DNA from: Dirofilaria immitis
Lineage: Eukaryota > Nematoda > Chromadorea > Rhabditida > Onchocercidae
Length of the DNA: 64,000 nucleotides
Direction: 5' to 3'
Assembly (NCBI GenBank): GCA_024305405.1
Contig: JAKNDB010000110.1
Coordinates: 124,001-188,000 of the forward strand
The notes beneath the pieces are model-generated. The model saw only the letters and a program-made list of their open reading frames with translations, was not told the DNA's origin and made no database searches. How positions within the stretch are numbered: position 1 is the first letter of the stretch; every line of letters starts with the position of its first letter. The position numbers and the translations under genes are program-made. This document shows positions 40,412 through 53,602 of the stretch, one piece after another.

Positions 40412-42630
40412 CTATTTCGGTTTTCGCTGTTGCCGTAAATTCTTCGAAATCCAATCCATTCCGTCCTGCGAATAATAAATTTATGGCATCGTTTCACTTA
40501 AGTAAATGATATACGCTTAGTAAGTGATATCAGTTTATTCCTTGAATGGTTTGAAAAGATAACATTTAAGGGAAGCCAATTCTTTCTTAACTAATAGTCC
40601 AGTTATAGTATCCGATTGTCATTCTGTATATTTTTATTTCTTTGACATCTTAATTTTGAACTATTCGAGGGCAAAATCAATGAGTTTTGGCCTGAATGAA
40701 TAATCTAATTGAAAAAATAAAAACTTTAGATTATTCATACAATCCATTTCTTATTTCCAGAGGTGGAAAGTCATCATATGAAAGAACAAGCTAATCTCGA
40801 TTGGCTGTCTTGCTATGACGAAAATTTTATTTTAAATGACGATGATAGATACCTTAATACCTTCTCCAGTAACGGCAGAACATGCTTGAATTTGCCAAGA
40901 TCGGTCACGGATGGATAGCAGTTGTAGACCCTCCGCTATTTCATTTGCTTTAGCTGCTGTCACCAAGTCCTTTAAATTTAAAAATTATGAAAAATTTCTA
41001 AAGAAAAAGATGCTTTCAACAATTAAGACAAAGCACTACACTACAGAAGCAAAATAATGCCACGAAAAGGAATGATTCATATAATTTGCGTAAAGTAAGA
41101 AATTTGTAAAAAAATTGGCTAGAAATCACCAATAAAGCAAAATTGTTTCCCGAATGTCGGCTTCTGAACATCTGAGGGAAAGTGTAATTCAACTTACTTG
41201 TTTATTAGCATAAACCAACAATGGGACGCTTTTAAGTTTCTCTTCGTCCAAAAGTTCAAAAAGCTCCTTCAATACTTATAATATTAATTATCTCTTATTT
41301 AGTTTTAATTGCAAGGTTTTTGAAATTCTTTAGCCACTTTTTCCAAAAAACTTGTCAAAAATACTTCAGAAATTAATCTTCAAAACAATTTTTATAACAC
41401 AAAAAGACAGTGTGCCGTCTCGATAGTGCCAGTGTGCCGAATAATATTGCCTAGTGCATTGGTATTACTGAAAACACTTTCAGATTATATTATGTGCTAT
41501 TAGCGCTATTAAGTTGTGCTATTTTACAAATACAAGATAATATACAATAAACTTCATTACGATGCCTTTCTGTCCATATTGGTCAGCCCTAAAATTTCCT
41601 TCCCAAACTGGACTTTGAGATATATGTAGGATTGGATGCAATATTGGTTATGCAATATGTTACTGATAAGGCGATAAAATTGATTAGGATTACTTTTACC
41701 ATGCCTGTTTCATCAAACCGCTTCCGATCACAACTGTCGATTACATATATCTAAAAAGCAATAGGATTAGGCAGGTTGCAAATGGTCAATAATCCGAATA
41801 AAACTAAGCGCTGAAATTTTTAAAAACTCTACAAACTTTTTATTTTGAGAGAAGAAAATCAATTTTTATGATTTTACCAGAACATCAGTATTCTCGAAAT
41901 AATTCTTCCAGTACGGACGAATCTTTCGTTGTCCTCCAATATCCCATACGTTCAATTTCACATCATCTGACACTACGCTTTTAATATTGAAGCCCTAAAG
42001 TATTGAAATATAGTATAATGTATAAAGTATAATGCGTCAGGCGCTATTATAGGTTGTGTACATATGTCAAAGACGGTTTTTGTCAATTAAAAAAACATGG
42101 ATTGCACCTGTGTGGGTGTAATATGTCTTATATCTTCCGAAGCTAAATTCTTTAATATTGTCGTTTTACCGGCATTGTCCAGGCCTGAAAGGAATTAGCA
42201 AACCTTTCGAAATTTAAAATAGTTTTTTAATATAGGAAAAGTAAATAAATCAGTCGGAGCTCATGCACGATATTTCTGACAGCATTTATGTTGTTACTGC
42301 AATAGATGTAATAAAGAAGTATACAATTTTGCATTTCGTTTTGCAAAATTTGTGAGGAAATTCAGAGCATTTTTTCCCCTTTAATTCAAAATTTCCAACA
42401 TTAGAAGTAGTGAGAGAAAACAGTCTTTATTTTGAACTACTCATGAATTTATAAAATTATTTGGAAAAAAAAGAAAATTACCAAGCAACAGTATCCTGAA
42501 TTCTTTTCCTGGCTGACTTTTGAATTTCCTGATCAGTCCAAGCAAACCCTGCAAATATAAGAAAATCATTGAACTATCAGATAATTCATCCAGGAGAGTT
42601 CGTGCTATAAATAAATGACAGACTTACCAT
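40412..42630 (-). CDS. arl-3: ARL3 ADP-ribosylation factor-like GTPase
   Basis: ARL3 is an Arf-family GTPase that releases lipidated cargo from PDE6D and UNC119 carriers in cilia. Exons are 42630-42628, 42548-42482, 42184-42108, 41994-41878, 41750-41700, 41266-41198, 40969-40853 and 40465-40412, giving 184 residues, the family length. The first coding exon holds only the ATG, immediately followed by a gtaagt donor. Gly2 is the possible acylation site ([12 protein letters not shown]). The P-loop is GLDNAGKT (residues 24-31), switch 2 is WDIGGQ (66-71), and the guanine-specificity motifs are NKQD (126-129) and CSA. The segment [17 protein letters not shown] distinguishes ARL3 from ARF1 and ARL2. 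The last exon gives [10 protein letters not shown] and a basic tail. All phases agree, with no frame errors. Confidence 0.96.
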
Positions 42631-44820
42631 TCAATTGCACATCCAAATTTAAAGAACGTTTATCATGAAATTCTGGAAAGCAGAAATTCAAAGGGATTCC
42701 GAAATAATATAGCCCGGTTCGATTGAGTTTGTAGTCCAACAAAACACTTTCAAAACTTGGGACAGATTTAATGGAAGTTGCAGCGATGACGACAATAAGG
42801 TTTTGTTGTGTTGGCAAGATGCAGGTAGTAAAAGTTTATAGGGTAGAAAGCGCCCAGTTGCCATAGTGATGAAGAATTGAGCCTAGCACGGCAGTTTCCT
42901 TGAAAAGCTTATTAGCCAAGTTACAGAATAATTTACTTGATAACACATTTTACAGATTTTTCACAATTCTGGATTTCATCTTCCGCAGTGTCCGTTTCTT
43001 ACAAATCCATTTTTGCTACCATCCCTTTTCCATGATAAATACACCACTTCATCGAAATCATAAAACTAGTTGGTTTGGCACTGAGTTTTTGATACAGAGA
43101 AATTCCCGTTCTTTCAAGCATTTTATAGATTCGCTTGAAATGGTACCGCAGCAAAAGTGAAAGACTTCACGAATGTATGATGTATACTATTCCAGATGAG
43201 CAAGTTATTTTCACTTTTCAAAAATGTGCCCTATCGAAATGCAGAGTCATAAGTTCGAATCCCAAGAGGAACGCGTAATGTAGGATATTTTCTCACCAAA
43301 AGCACTATAACGGGTAATTATTTCAAAGTTCCGCACAAAATTTTCAAGTGTTAATTGCTCGAAAATTGGTACCGCAATTCTAAAAACCGATGGATATATG
43401 TTACCTTGAAGGCAAAAGGCATACCTAATCAGTTCTCATAAGTGAGTCAGTGGATTTCTAAAGTAAAATAACTTCTTGCAAAAGTCTGTGGGCAGTGCAT
43501 AAAATATCTACTAACATTACGTTATGCTTTTTTAAGCATTGTTTGCTGCTAAGGCCAATTTTATTTTGTTTCTTTTGAAAAAACATAACCTAAAATTGAA
43601 AGTCAGCATCGATTAACATTGACAGTTCAATGGGAAAACGAAGCAGACCTTACAGCATTCCTGATTAAAAACGAATAAATATCAGAGCTACATGCCACAT
43701 TCCAATAACCCCGAACGAGCAAATTTTCCAGACTTAGACTTCAGCTAAAAAGATCACAAGGACTTTGATTAACCACCAAGTAGACCCTGAACACCACCAA
43801 CGATTTCGTATTCCGGATAAAGAAAAAACTAAAACTGATTAAAGCACACAGCAAAAACATCGGATCAAAAATGATGGAAGGCATTGTCCAATACATCTCG
43901 AAATGGCTAACAATGCTTTATACTTCTAGAGCTACGCACGATAACATGAACCATTAAATCGCGCTGATAGCAGGGATCCATCCCAAGTCCTGAATACGGT
44001 GCAGCACCGATAAATTTTTTGTTCTTTCTTTTTCAAAACAAGGAAAAGGATTTACGTAACATGATAAGAAAGTTCTGAGCTAAAGTCACATTAACTTCAA
44101 GGCTGTTATTCATTTGGAATTTACAGAATTCCAATACGGTTAACAAAACATTTTGTGACGTTATTTGCGAAAAAGACAAATGTTTTATAAAGTTTTGTAC
44201 ATGCCGAAAAAAACTATATAGAATTGCACTATACAGAATAGTTTGTTTATCTTCCTTTCAGGTTGTAGTTGAGGTGCATTGACACATGTTATTTCAGATA
44301 AACAGAACATAATTTGCATATGTTTACAATATGCGAAAAGTTGGTGAAAGATATGAAGCAATTATAGAATTTAAGGAATAAAATTATAGGATGACAATGA
44401 ATATAAATCACTTCCAGCAATAACACTTTTTAAACAATAAATCACATCAATAATTTAAAATTGCATCTCAATCGTGTACATGTAAGAAAATCCGGATATT
44501 AGTTGTCTTACAACTTAAAGCTCTAAGCTCTCAGTTCTTCACATTTCAATAATATATGAAAATAAATGAAACGTAAATAAGGGCACAATTCGGATAAACA
44601 GAACAGAAATTCCTAACACCGAAATTGACTGCTGTGACGAATAACTTTATTACAAAAGAAAACAACGGTTAATGTGGACAAACCATACTCAAAAGCAAGA
44701 AAATAAAACCAAAGAAGGAGTAATTAATCAAGACAAAAATCAATTGATAAAACTGATTATATAATGTTACTTGTCACTATCAGTCACGTGCAAAAATTAC
44801 AAACTAAATCTCTAAAATCT
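42631..44820. other. Intergenic region between atln-1 and arl-3
   Basis: Contains upstream sequence of arl-3 and the 3' flank of atlastin. The stretch 43680-44020 is somewhat less AT-rich than its surroundings and might be an old repeat, but I see no coding motif. A ttcgaatccc word at 43255-43264 is not part of a tRNA. Confidence 0.4.
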
Positions 44821-47800
44821 CTAGAATATTTTAGGAATTCTTCTTATTATCCCTTCGATCACCTGAATGCCTCCCTGTAATGCTGTGCCGTTCTGAAAAT
44901 TTAGTTAACTTTCAAAAAGAAGTTAATTTATATTTTCTATACTTGTCAAATTCTGAGGAAATTTGAACTAACCAAATTTGTATAAAAACATGTATTCCTA
45001 GTAAAAATGAGATAAACAATATAACCTGCGTTAATCGATGTCCAATAGCGACAGCTCGGTGCATGCTTTCTTGAGTCAATGATGACAAGAAATTATGCCA
45101 TGCCCATGTAACCGCATCATCAACCATAACACCTACATCCCTCAAATTACCGCTATACCTTGAATAAGCCCATATACCAAGTGAAAGAACAGCTGAAAAT
45201 TAATTTCAAAGTACCACAGCTCATGAAATTAAAATGTAAATTGATTCATAAAAATATGCACTGGTTTATAATAAAATGAGAAACATGAATAATTCCTTAC
45301 CAATGCAGAGTGCGGCAGAAAACAAGCCCGAAATGGTATCCAAACCGATTAGCTGGAAAAATTCTTGCAGTACATAATCTACGATCATAAATGTTACCAA
45401 CACAGCAGGCGTTCGCATCGATTTGAACAAATTCTTACTGTTATTCACTTTGATAAAACTTTCGTACTGTTCCTGCAAAAATGTTAAAGTATTAATCCAT
45501 AAATTGTTTTACAAATATGCTTTATGCATTGTTCATGTGCCTCGTTTAACAGCTTTGAAAAAGCAAAACATGCTTCGATATCAATATCCAATCTTTCCAA
45601 GAACTGTTCGGAAAATTCTGCGCCACCCATTTTTCTCGTTGCTTTAAATAACTTTATGGCCTCTTTGTAACATCGTTCATGCTCTGCTGCCAAGTCAGCT
45701 GAACTCATGTAAGGTGCATCACCTCCACATATCTGTAAATTAGATTCTAAATGAAACAAGCATAGAATCACTGCAATTTACATATTTTAAACGACCCATG
45801 AACGGTGCCCTATGAAACCAAACGAGTCTAATCTTAAGTTAAAGCACATTGTTCGAGATAAAAATGACAGAGAGCTACGGATAAAAAATTATCTGCTGAC
45901 AAAAAATGAAAAGACTCACATCTTCCATTCTCCTCACGTAATGCGCTTTCGAAGTAGAGACTGCTGCCAAATTATTTGCCTCCGCAGTAGCCTTTAAATA
46001 AATAAAACCAAAAGATTCTGATTTATCTCACTTCTCTTCGAACTTTGCAAATATCACCCGAAATTTTCTATTTTCGGAACTCCAGACTCCTCGGCATACT
46101 TGGCTTTTAAGTAATAATCCGAAAACTAACCATCAACATTGATTTCGGTTCTGGCAAATCTTCTCCTTGAAATATTGTCATATATGCCTAAAATTATTAT
46201 ATCCATTTTCTTTTGTTCATTCACATATTTTACACTTCTACAAATTTTAACTGGATGTTGAAAAAAGAAAACATTCACCCTGAAGTACTCCACTAGTTCA
46301 CGGCAAGTTATTTCTCGGCCATTAATTTGCTTTAATACCAAATTATTGCAGTCTAGCAAACGTGGGACAAAAGAACGCAATTGCTGTTGAAATTCATTCT
46401 CAATATCTATAACTTAGTGTTCTGATGTTATAGAATTTCTTCCCATTTGAATTGCAAAGGTGAATGTTTTAAAAGTTTACGCCTTAAAAGAAATGTAGGA
46501 ATTAAAAAAACTGTGCGATTTTTGTCATAAATTTGCGAGATAAACCAATTAAAAACATTGGTGTGAAAATGCAAAAGCACTTGAAAATAGCTGGAAAACT
46601 GAAGGATGAATTCAAAATAATTTTTAACAGATCCAATTATTGGAAACAGAAAAGAAAAAAAAGCCTGATTTTACCACTTATCTGTCCACGGAAAACTGGA
46701 CTTGTGGAAACTCGAAGTCCAGGATGAGGCATCAGAAAACATGATATCTGTTCGAAACATGAACGTATGTGCCGACGCAGTTGTTGCAATTCCAAATGTT
46801 GTTTCTCGGAAACCTATAAACTGTTTGCCCTACTTGAGCTAACTCAACAAATTTCTATAAAATATTAAAAACCAAAGAATGTGTTATCTACCTGCAGACG
46901 GCGTTCAAGTAATCGTTCACCGCCTTGGAAGCCATATTCTGCTTCATATGGGAAACTCCAGTCACGTACCAGAAATAATAACGACTAAAATTATGAGATG
47001 AATCAAATGAATGTTCTGACTCAACAAATTGAGATGCAAAAATTCAAATGTTGTTCTTCCACCTGGAACGGCTTAGCCGATGCGTTTTCCAACGCAAGAC
47101 GCCCGTATTCAGTGAACAGCTGTAAATGTTGCAAATCGTCTTCTTGAACATTCTGACTCAAATTATAAATCTGCAACACAAAATTTTAAGCATGAAGAAA
47201 AAGTACGAAAAATTATGTGAAATCTCTCTGAAACATGTATTAAAAATGGCAACAATAAAAAACTGAAAGTTATAAACCTGTAAAGAAGAAATCATAGTTG
47301 AAAGAGCAAAAATTGTAGCACAGTCTTTCACAGTACTTTGACTATCAAAGGCTCCTTGCGTATCCATTAATATAATAGCGGTATCTTCACCATCACGATT
47401 GCGCATAATAAACGGTCGGGACCACACTAAGATACCGCTAGTTTCACGTTCGCTTCCTGAGATCACAAAATCGAGTTTCTATTTATTCGTCTATTAAGTC
47501 AGAAACCATCCACATAGTTATCCACTTACCTCCTCGCCAGCTAAATCCATCCAAGCGATCACCAGCATAAATCCAATCTCCAGATCGTCGTTTCTCTTCG
47601 GAAGCATTCAAATAACGTAGAAAGAAATTCAGAAGAAAACTTTTTCCTTTTCGGAACGTGCCTGCCACACTGATTACAGAGACCTGCATACTAATTTACA
47701 ACTGATCGATACAAATCGAATCTCGTATTTTATATAGTTCATCAGAGTTAATAGCAGAACTTTGTCTTTAAACGATGCTGAATCTAAAGACTTATGAAAA

Positions 47801-48367
47801 TAAGTGCATTTAACATTACTAACAAGACAAACCTCATGGAAACAAATAGGTTACTAATTTAATAACCGTAATTAATAATTACACAACATTCATTACTTTT
47901 ATGAAGTTTAGCTCGTCTGCAATACCTTTTGTCGATAACATCTGGACTCAGAAGAACTTTTCCCAGCGCATCTTCATCTAAACGAAATTGATGTTGCTCA
48001 TCGAGAGTTTCAATAACTTGTACTGAAGCAGGACGATCTGGTAATGGGAATGATTTTGATATCTGAAACTGACCAAAAGAAAAGTTACTGCCAATGCAAC
48101 ATGTTTCACAGATATCGTAAAATAATCATGCAAATGATATACTTGCACAAGAAAGAAAAAGCAAAAATGCGGCTTCCCATTAAAATAAAAAGAATGTTTG
48201 CATTTCTGAACTTTCTAGATCTTCCAAAGTAGTTAAAAAAAATACACCTCCTTCACTATTTCTTCTTCCGATCGTTCAAATTTCGGACTGGTTAGCATAG
48301 TGTTACTGCCATCTCGCCTTTCCAAATTTGGTGCAGCAGTAGTAGATTCTGTCATTATTCCTGCCAT
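44821..48367 (-). CDS. atln-1: Atlastin, ER membrane-fusion GTPase
   Basis: Atlastins are dynamin-like GTPases that fuse ER tubules. Exons are 48367-48248, 48062-47926, 47690-47530, 47456-47278, 47170-47063, 46984-46892, 46813-46678, 46406-46279, 46187-46131, 45991-45920, 45732-45574, 45472-45301, 45192-45026 and 44892-44821, summing to 586 residues with every phase consistent. The P-loop is GTFRKGKS (about 96-103). Other GTPase landmarks are [30 protein letters not shown] and the G4 motif [10 protein letters not shown]. The middle domain has [20 protein letters not shown] and CGGDAPYM. A hydrophobic hairpin follows ([20 protein letters not shown], then [20 protein letters not shown]), then a C-terminal amphipathic helix ([17 protein letters not shown]). 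The intron between 45574 and 45472 has a GC donor. I chose the ATG at 48367 because an acceptor (48398) lies about 30 bases upstream, as expected for spliced-leader addition. Confidence 0.96.
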
Positions 48368-48398
48368 TCCTGATACTGATGCCTTCTTTTCTTCTCCC

Positions 48399-51300
48399 TA
48401 AATACGTCTGAAAAATCTATAAAATTTTCTGTTCTTCCTCAGTTCTACGACGATGTTAGCGTTAAGAATAATATTAATAAAACAACAACAGAATAATACA
48501 GTAAATTGTTAAGTTAATTTTGCAAAATCATTGAAAATATTAAAGTAGCGAAGTACGACGATACCAAGAAATTTCAAATAAGTTTCAGCAGTATCATCGC
48601 AAATCCTACAATAGGAAGGTTATATCATATGGCGAAAGCATCAATAACTATGCAAGTATATAAAAGAGCTGCACATGACTGTTAAGTGGATTTATGAAAT
48701 TGCTCGTTGCTGAGTCATTACTAACGGGATCAAAAAAAAAATTAAAGAAAGCGGTTAAAGTATATTTCAGTGCTTCATAACCACTGAATAAGTTTCAAAC
48801 CAAACTAGCGAGAATTCTGCAAATGCAACGTAATCAAAGCACGAATCATCGATTGTTGACTTCGCTAATAACACACCGAATGATGCCGACAAGGGTGAAT
48901 CTCTCCGATTACTTTTCAGTTCAACATTTCATCGCTCCGTCTCTCTCTAATCCACTTTTCCATTCCATTCTACTTCGTCACGTGCAAAACAAGACGTTAG
49001 GATAAGAAATAACGGCTGTTGTTTAGGATCTTTTACATTCGAGAAAAGAAATCGATAACATCATCTAAACATTCTGCAAAACTCATGTTACATGATAATA
49101 ATGGAAATAAACAAGTAATGATTCTACCATTCTTTCAACTTAAAATTAACTAGTTCAAAAATGAGAGAAAGGGCAATCAAGCTTAGGATGTGATTCAATC
49201 TTACTATAGGAAAACTTCTTCATTTAGAGTAAACCAGTACTATACTTAATCTGACCTTAGCCTTCCCCTCTCCAGACAAACAAGTAAATCGACAACAATC
49301 AACCAGTGAATACCGAAAGGTTTGCTGGCACTATATTACTACACCTCATAAATGTTAATTATCGCCGAGTGACCACGCATAAGTAACTGTAGTTTAACGC
49401 GACAGAGCAACTGTAGTGATGCTTAAACAGTTGTCAAGAAATAAGAAATGGTTCTAAAGTGACATCCCTTGTTCAGATTTATTTGGTATCAATTATTTTA
49501 ATTCAATCATCACATGACTGTTTATTGGTAATTAGTACAGTTCACACGAGAGGATCATTAGTATAAATTCCTAAAAAGAAAGTAGAAATATAAGTCACGA
49601 AGTAGTATCTGCGTGCCATAACCATATCCATATTACAAGTTCACAACGAAATGTCTTCGCTACAACACACTGCAATACCCCTCAGAGGGTCGAATCAGCA
49701 TTTGATCTGAAGCGAATGACTTGAGCATACACTGTAAGCTTCTTTGAAGGCGGCCGAGCCAATAATTTTTGGTAAAGCACGGTGCATGCCTATCTAGGAT
49801 GGGCAGAGGATCACTTTCCGCCACTATAGGAAAAGATGAGAGACGTGTTCGGAGCCGTATGAGTTGTGAAAGTAGTGTGGGGTATTTTCAACTTAAATTA
49901 AAAGTAGGCGAATTTGTTACGACCAGAATTGGAGTGATTTTTGCCTTTTTTTGCGAGATATAATTGTGCGGACCATTGATGATGACTTATTTCAGGTGTG
50001 AAAAAGTTAGTGGAAGTTAGTGGTACAGCATGGAAAAGAAATATTGAGCTTGCGTATTCTTTATGCGTAATGAGGCAAGTGAAATAGTAGCTTAGTCTGG
50101 CCATTTCATACGAAATGTCATTACAGCTGCTGGTTTAGATTGAATATGTGATTGATATAGTCTTGACCATAAACAGGACAAATGTCGATGGTCACTGACA
50201 CATTACTTTACATTCGTACTTCTTAACACAAACACTTTGGACAGTGCTTATAAATACTGTGTAGAGTTTCAAGAGCGTTATTTTCCATATATTTTTGAAT
50301 AATAATTCATATTTTCAAGTAAGAGAAGTCAAAATGGAACTTCCTACCGATTACACTTTTTCGTAGCTTCCGTCTACTTTGACCTGAAATCAGTTTTTTC
50401 CTCTAAGGATATATTCATTTGCCATCAATAACATCTTTGATACTTAATGTTGACAGGCAGTTTATGTTGCCAGTTGCTTCCTGAGAGAAATTCATAATTT
50501 ACCTTCTATTGCTATTTGCTTAGTGCAACCATTGCAAGTCCCAGTCTTTTGTACAAATTTCTGCTACTACGTTTGATTCTGCATCACAATTTATGTGGAA
50601 GCCTGCTTGTTTCTAGATAACCATTGTATGAACAGTCATGTTTGTACTTAATGAGAAGAGAAAGTTTAAAATGTTTCTTACATCAAACGACTGAAACTGT
50701 AACACCTTAACATGACCATTATAATTATTAGAATTATATTAGTAACTCAGCTTGCGAAATTTCTGTAATGGTATTTTTTTCGCGGCTGGAAAAATTTTTT
50801 ATTACTTTAGAGTTCAATACAAAACGAAGTCCATCACATATCACATTTTGAAATATGAAGGATGTGTATTGTCTGTCGAATTGTGCTGAACTAGTGTTCA
50901 GGAATACCATTTTCTTTTAATAAGCTTTAATCTAAATATTTCTGATACTTACTGATAGTCAGCAACCACTAAGCGATTTTAATTATTTCTAAAAAAAAAT
51001 TCTCCTAGTTAAACCAGTCTCATCTCCGTAATAAGCGAAGTTCTCGTAATCTATGCCTGAAGCTCCTGTAAAGAAGAAATGAATCAGTATAATGTTAAAT
51101 AAAGTGAACGCATTCTCTTCTAACAGTAGTATCATTCTATTCACAGTTACACTTCATGCGCGAATAATGAGCAAGTGGCATACGCCAATTCTAAACACTA
51201 CGTAGCAGGAAATACATCAAGCTGTTTTCGGCAATGGAGTGGTAGATTACACGCTCTGATTCAGAGACTGAAACTGAAAAAGAAATGGGAGGCTCTTTTG

Positions 51301-53602
51301 AATTAGAAAGAGACTGGTATTAAATATTCACTGAATCTACACTAACTTCCGAAAAGCAATGCATGGACATTTCTATTATTTTATATTATTCGGTCTTACC
51401 GAACCAGAATTCGTGCAACTTGATCAAATGCAGTAGACAAAAGTATCATATAGTGTTTCGTTGTTGATACTCCTCACAGAAATTTCTGGCTAACATCTGT
51501 CAAACTATTGAGCGGATAAAAATGTTGCAATACTACTCAGTAGATGGACATTACGTGAATGCTTTCCGAAAAAAAGTTTACGATTCCCTTTAAAAAATAT
51601 TCCTAGATTTCATAGTTTAGTTCATCAGTATATTTGTGTGTATTATAGGTCCTCTTCCACATGTTTATCCATTCACTTCTTTAATTGCATCCTTGAGTTC
51701 ATTTCTTTTATGACTAAGAACTCTTCTGACAGTGAATTGAACTAAGTTTACAGGATTCACATACTTACATGCCTTCTACAGGAAGCTCCCAATCACAAAA
51801 TTCTCTCGAATGTAGCACGCATTTCTATATCCAATGAGCCAGACATAATTCTCAGGAGACGGATGAACAGCTAGACAGATGGATTGCCTTAGCTATTTAT
51901 CCGTCTATTTTGGGAGCGTTTGTACATTACAGCTCGCTAACGCAAACTTTAAATTAATCTAAAATTAACAGCAGTGTCAATAAATTATAGGAATGAAAAA
52001 TAAGGGAAAAGGTAAATACGTAGGATATCTTGGACCGCTTAAGATCAGCCATATCTCTTTTCCAAGTTTATATTTTTCCTCTGTATCCCTTCGAGGTGCT
52101 GTAACCATTTGTAGTGTAAGGTTGGACACGTGTCCTCTAGGATAAACTGATTCGTGCGCGGCAAACTTCCAGCTTCTGGGAGGAACTGGCACCACAGACT
52201 GTCACTCACCAGAATACAGCAACGATTCTGGACTAACCACTCGGCAGGGTGCTAAATAGGCAAAAATCAATAAGCTACGCTATTCTTTCAATGCTAGCAT
52301 TATTTTAGTGCTGCTGTAAGCGTTTGTGGACGGGGAAGGAGGAAGGAAAGGGCATTGAGAGGGCTGCAGTGAGATCAGCAGTGTGATGAATCTCATCTGG
52401 AAATTCTGCCGATCGGCGGATGTCAATTTCTTTTCCTCTCGCACCAATATGAGTTGTGAGGCGTAGAAGTTTGCCTTAATGATTTTATTAACTTTCGTCA
52501 AGTTTGATCTTCCGCCTAGTTCTTAAGAGCAAGTGTTCGGTCCCTTCCGTGATATTCTTTTAGAGTTCACTGCCATTTCTTCCTTTTCCATTATTCCACT
52601 TCTGCGATCTTTTACCAATACTGAATGGAAGGTTATTTTAATTATACAGAATTAGATAATAGTTGTAGTAGTAGTAGTAGTAGTAATAGTAATAGTAATA
52701 GTAGTAGTAGTAGTAATAGTTTGTTATTAGTGTGTTTCTGTTCTTTCTTGCATTTGTGATTCGCCAGGACTCTGAAGGAACAATAGCTCGGAAAGAAGAA
52801 AAAGAATATTCAGATGTAACTATCTGACAAATGAGACCCTATCAATGACATTCGTCTTTTATCACATATCTAGTGGCACAGAGTGTATGTATTATTTCGG
52901 AAACTGCGAAAAACACGAACGGTAGTTAAGAAGGTCAAAGTTTAAGCTAATGTCTCGAGAGTTGACAGTATTTTTATTAGTGGTCGACATCTCGTATAAG
53001 CTTTATCAAATTGAATAGTTAAATGTCGCATAGTAGAAAGTTGGAGTCCTAGTCATTCGTACAACGGACAACTTGCAATAGTTGAACAAAGTGGTTTTAA
53101 TAATGGTATCACAAGTCTCTTTTAGGGGCAACTGCATGTTTTAGTTCAGCTATTGCAAATTGTGCAAGCTGTCATTTTAAAATTATAAAGTAATGCCGAC
53201 GCAGAGAAGCATATTGCACTGAGTGACTGGATATCCTTAATGATTGTTCTTTGATGTTGGTTATTGGTTTCTAATAATCCTTTCTAAAAACATGAAAATA
53301 TAACTGGTTTCTAAATTTATCTGCATTGTAAAATTTATTATTCCAATGAAAATTTGTTTGTATAGCTTTCATTTTTGGAAATTGAAACGACTCATTTACA
53401 TAAACTAAAAATTATTGATTGACTTTTTTTTGTTGCATTCTGCCCTGAAAATAATTGAAGCTTTACAAACTACAAAAGAAAATTCTGGGAACAGGCAAAC
53501 AATCGATTTGCTACTCCTTACGCTGCTGTTTGAATTTTGCTAATTCATTCTGATTTTTACATATTTACAGTACAACTCATTGTTTTAGGTAGACACAACA
53601 CC
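48399..53602. other. Large intergenic region between divergent genes
   Basis: About 5.2 kb between atlastin (minus) and the gene starting at 53603 (plus). I find only short random frames, a few GC-richer patches (about 49740-49870 and 52130-52450), and one trinucleotide repeat. Promoters of both genes should lie here. Confidence 0.4.
52665..52720. repeat. (AGT/AAT)n trinucleotide microsatellite
   Basis: About 18 triplets alternating between blocks of agt and aat units, on the plus strand. Confidence 0.9.

Noticed and set aside
42605..42817. 70-codon open frame upstream of and overlapping the arl-3 start on the minus strand
   Set aside because: Likely chance frame in the 5' leader; no motif, and it runs through the arl-3 donor.
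43200..43275. tRNA-like B-box (ttcgaatccc)
   Set aside because: No A-box at the right distance, and the flanking bases do not form a T-arm or acceptor stem.
45484..45573. Read-through of atlastin exon 10 to a stop, giving a shorter protein
   Set aside because: The extra residues do not match atlastin; using the GC donor after 45574 restores the family spacing and all downstream membrane segments.
49740..49962. GC-richer 64-codon frame on the plus strand
   Set aside because: No family resemblance or splice context; composition alone is not enough to call a gene.
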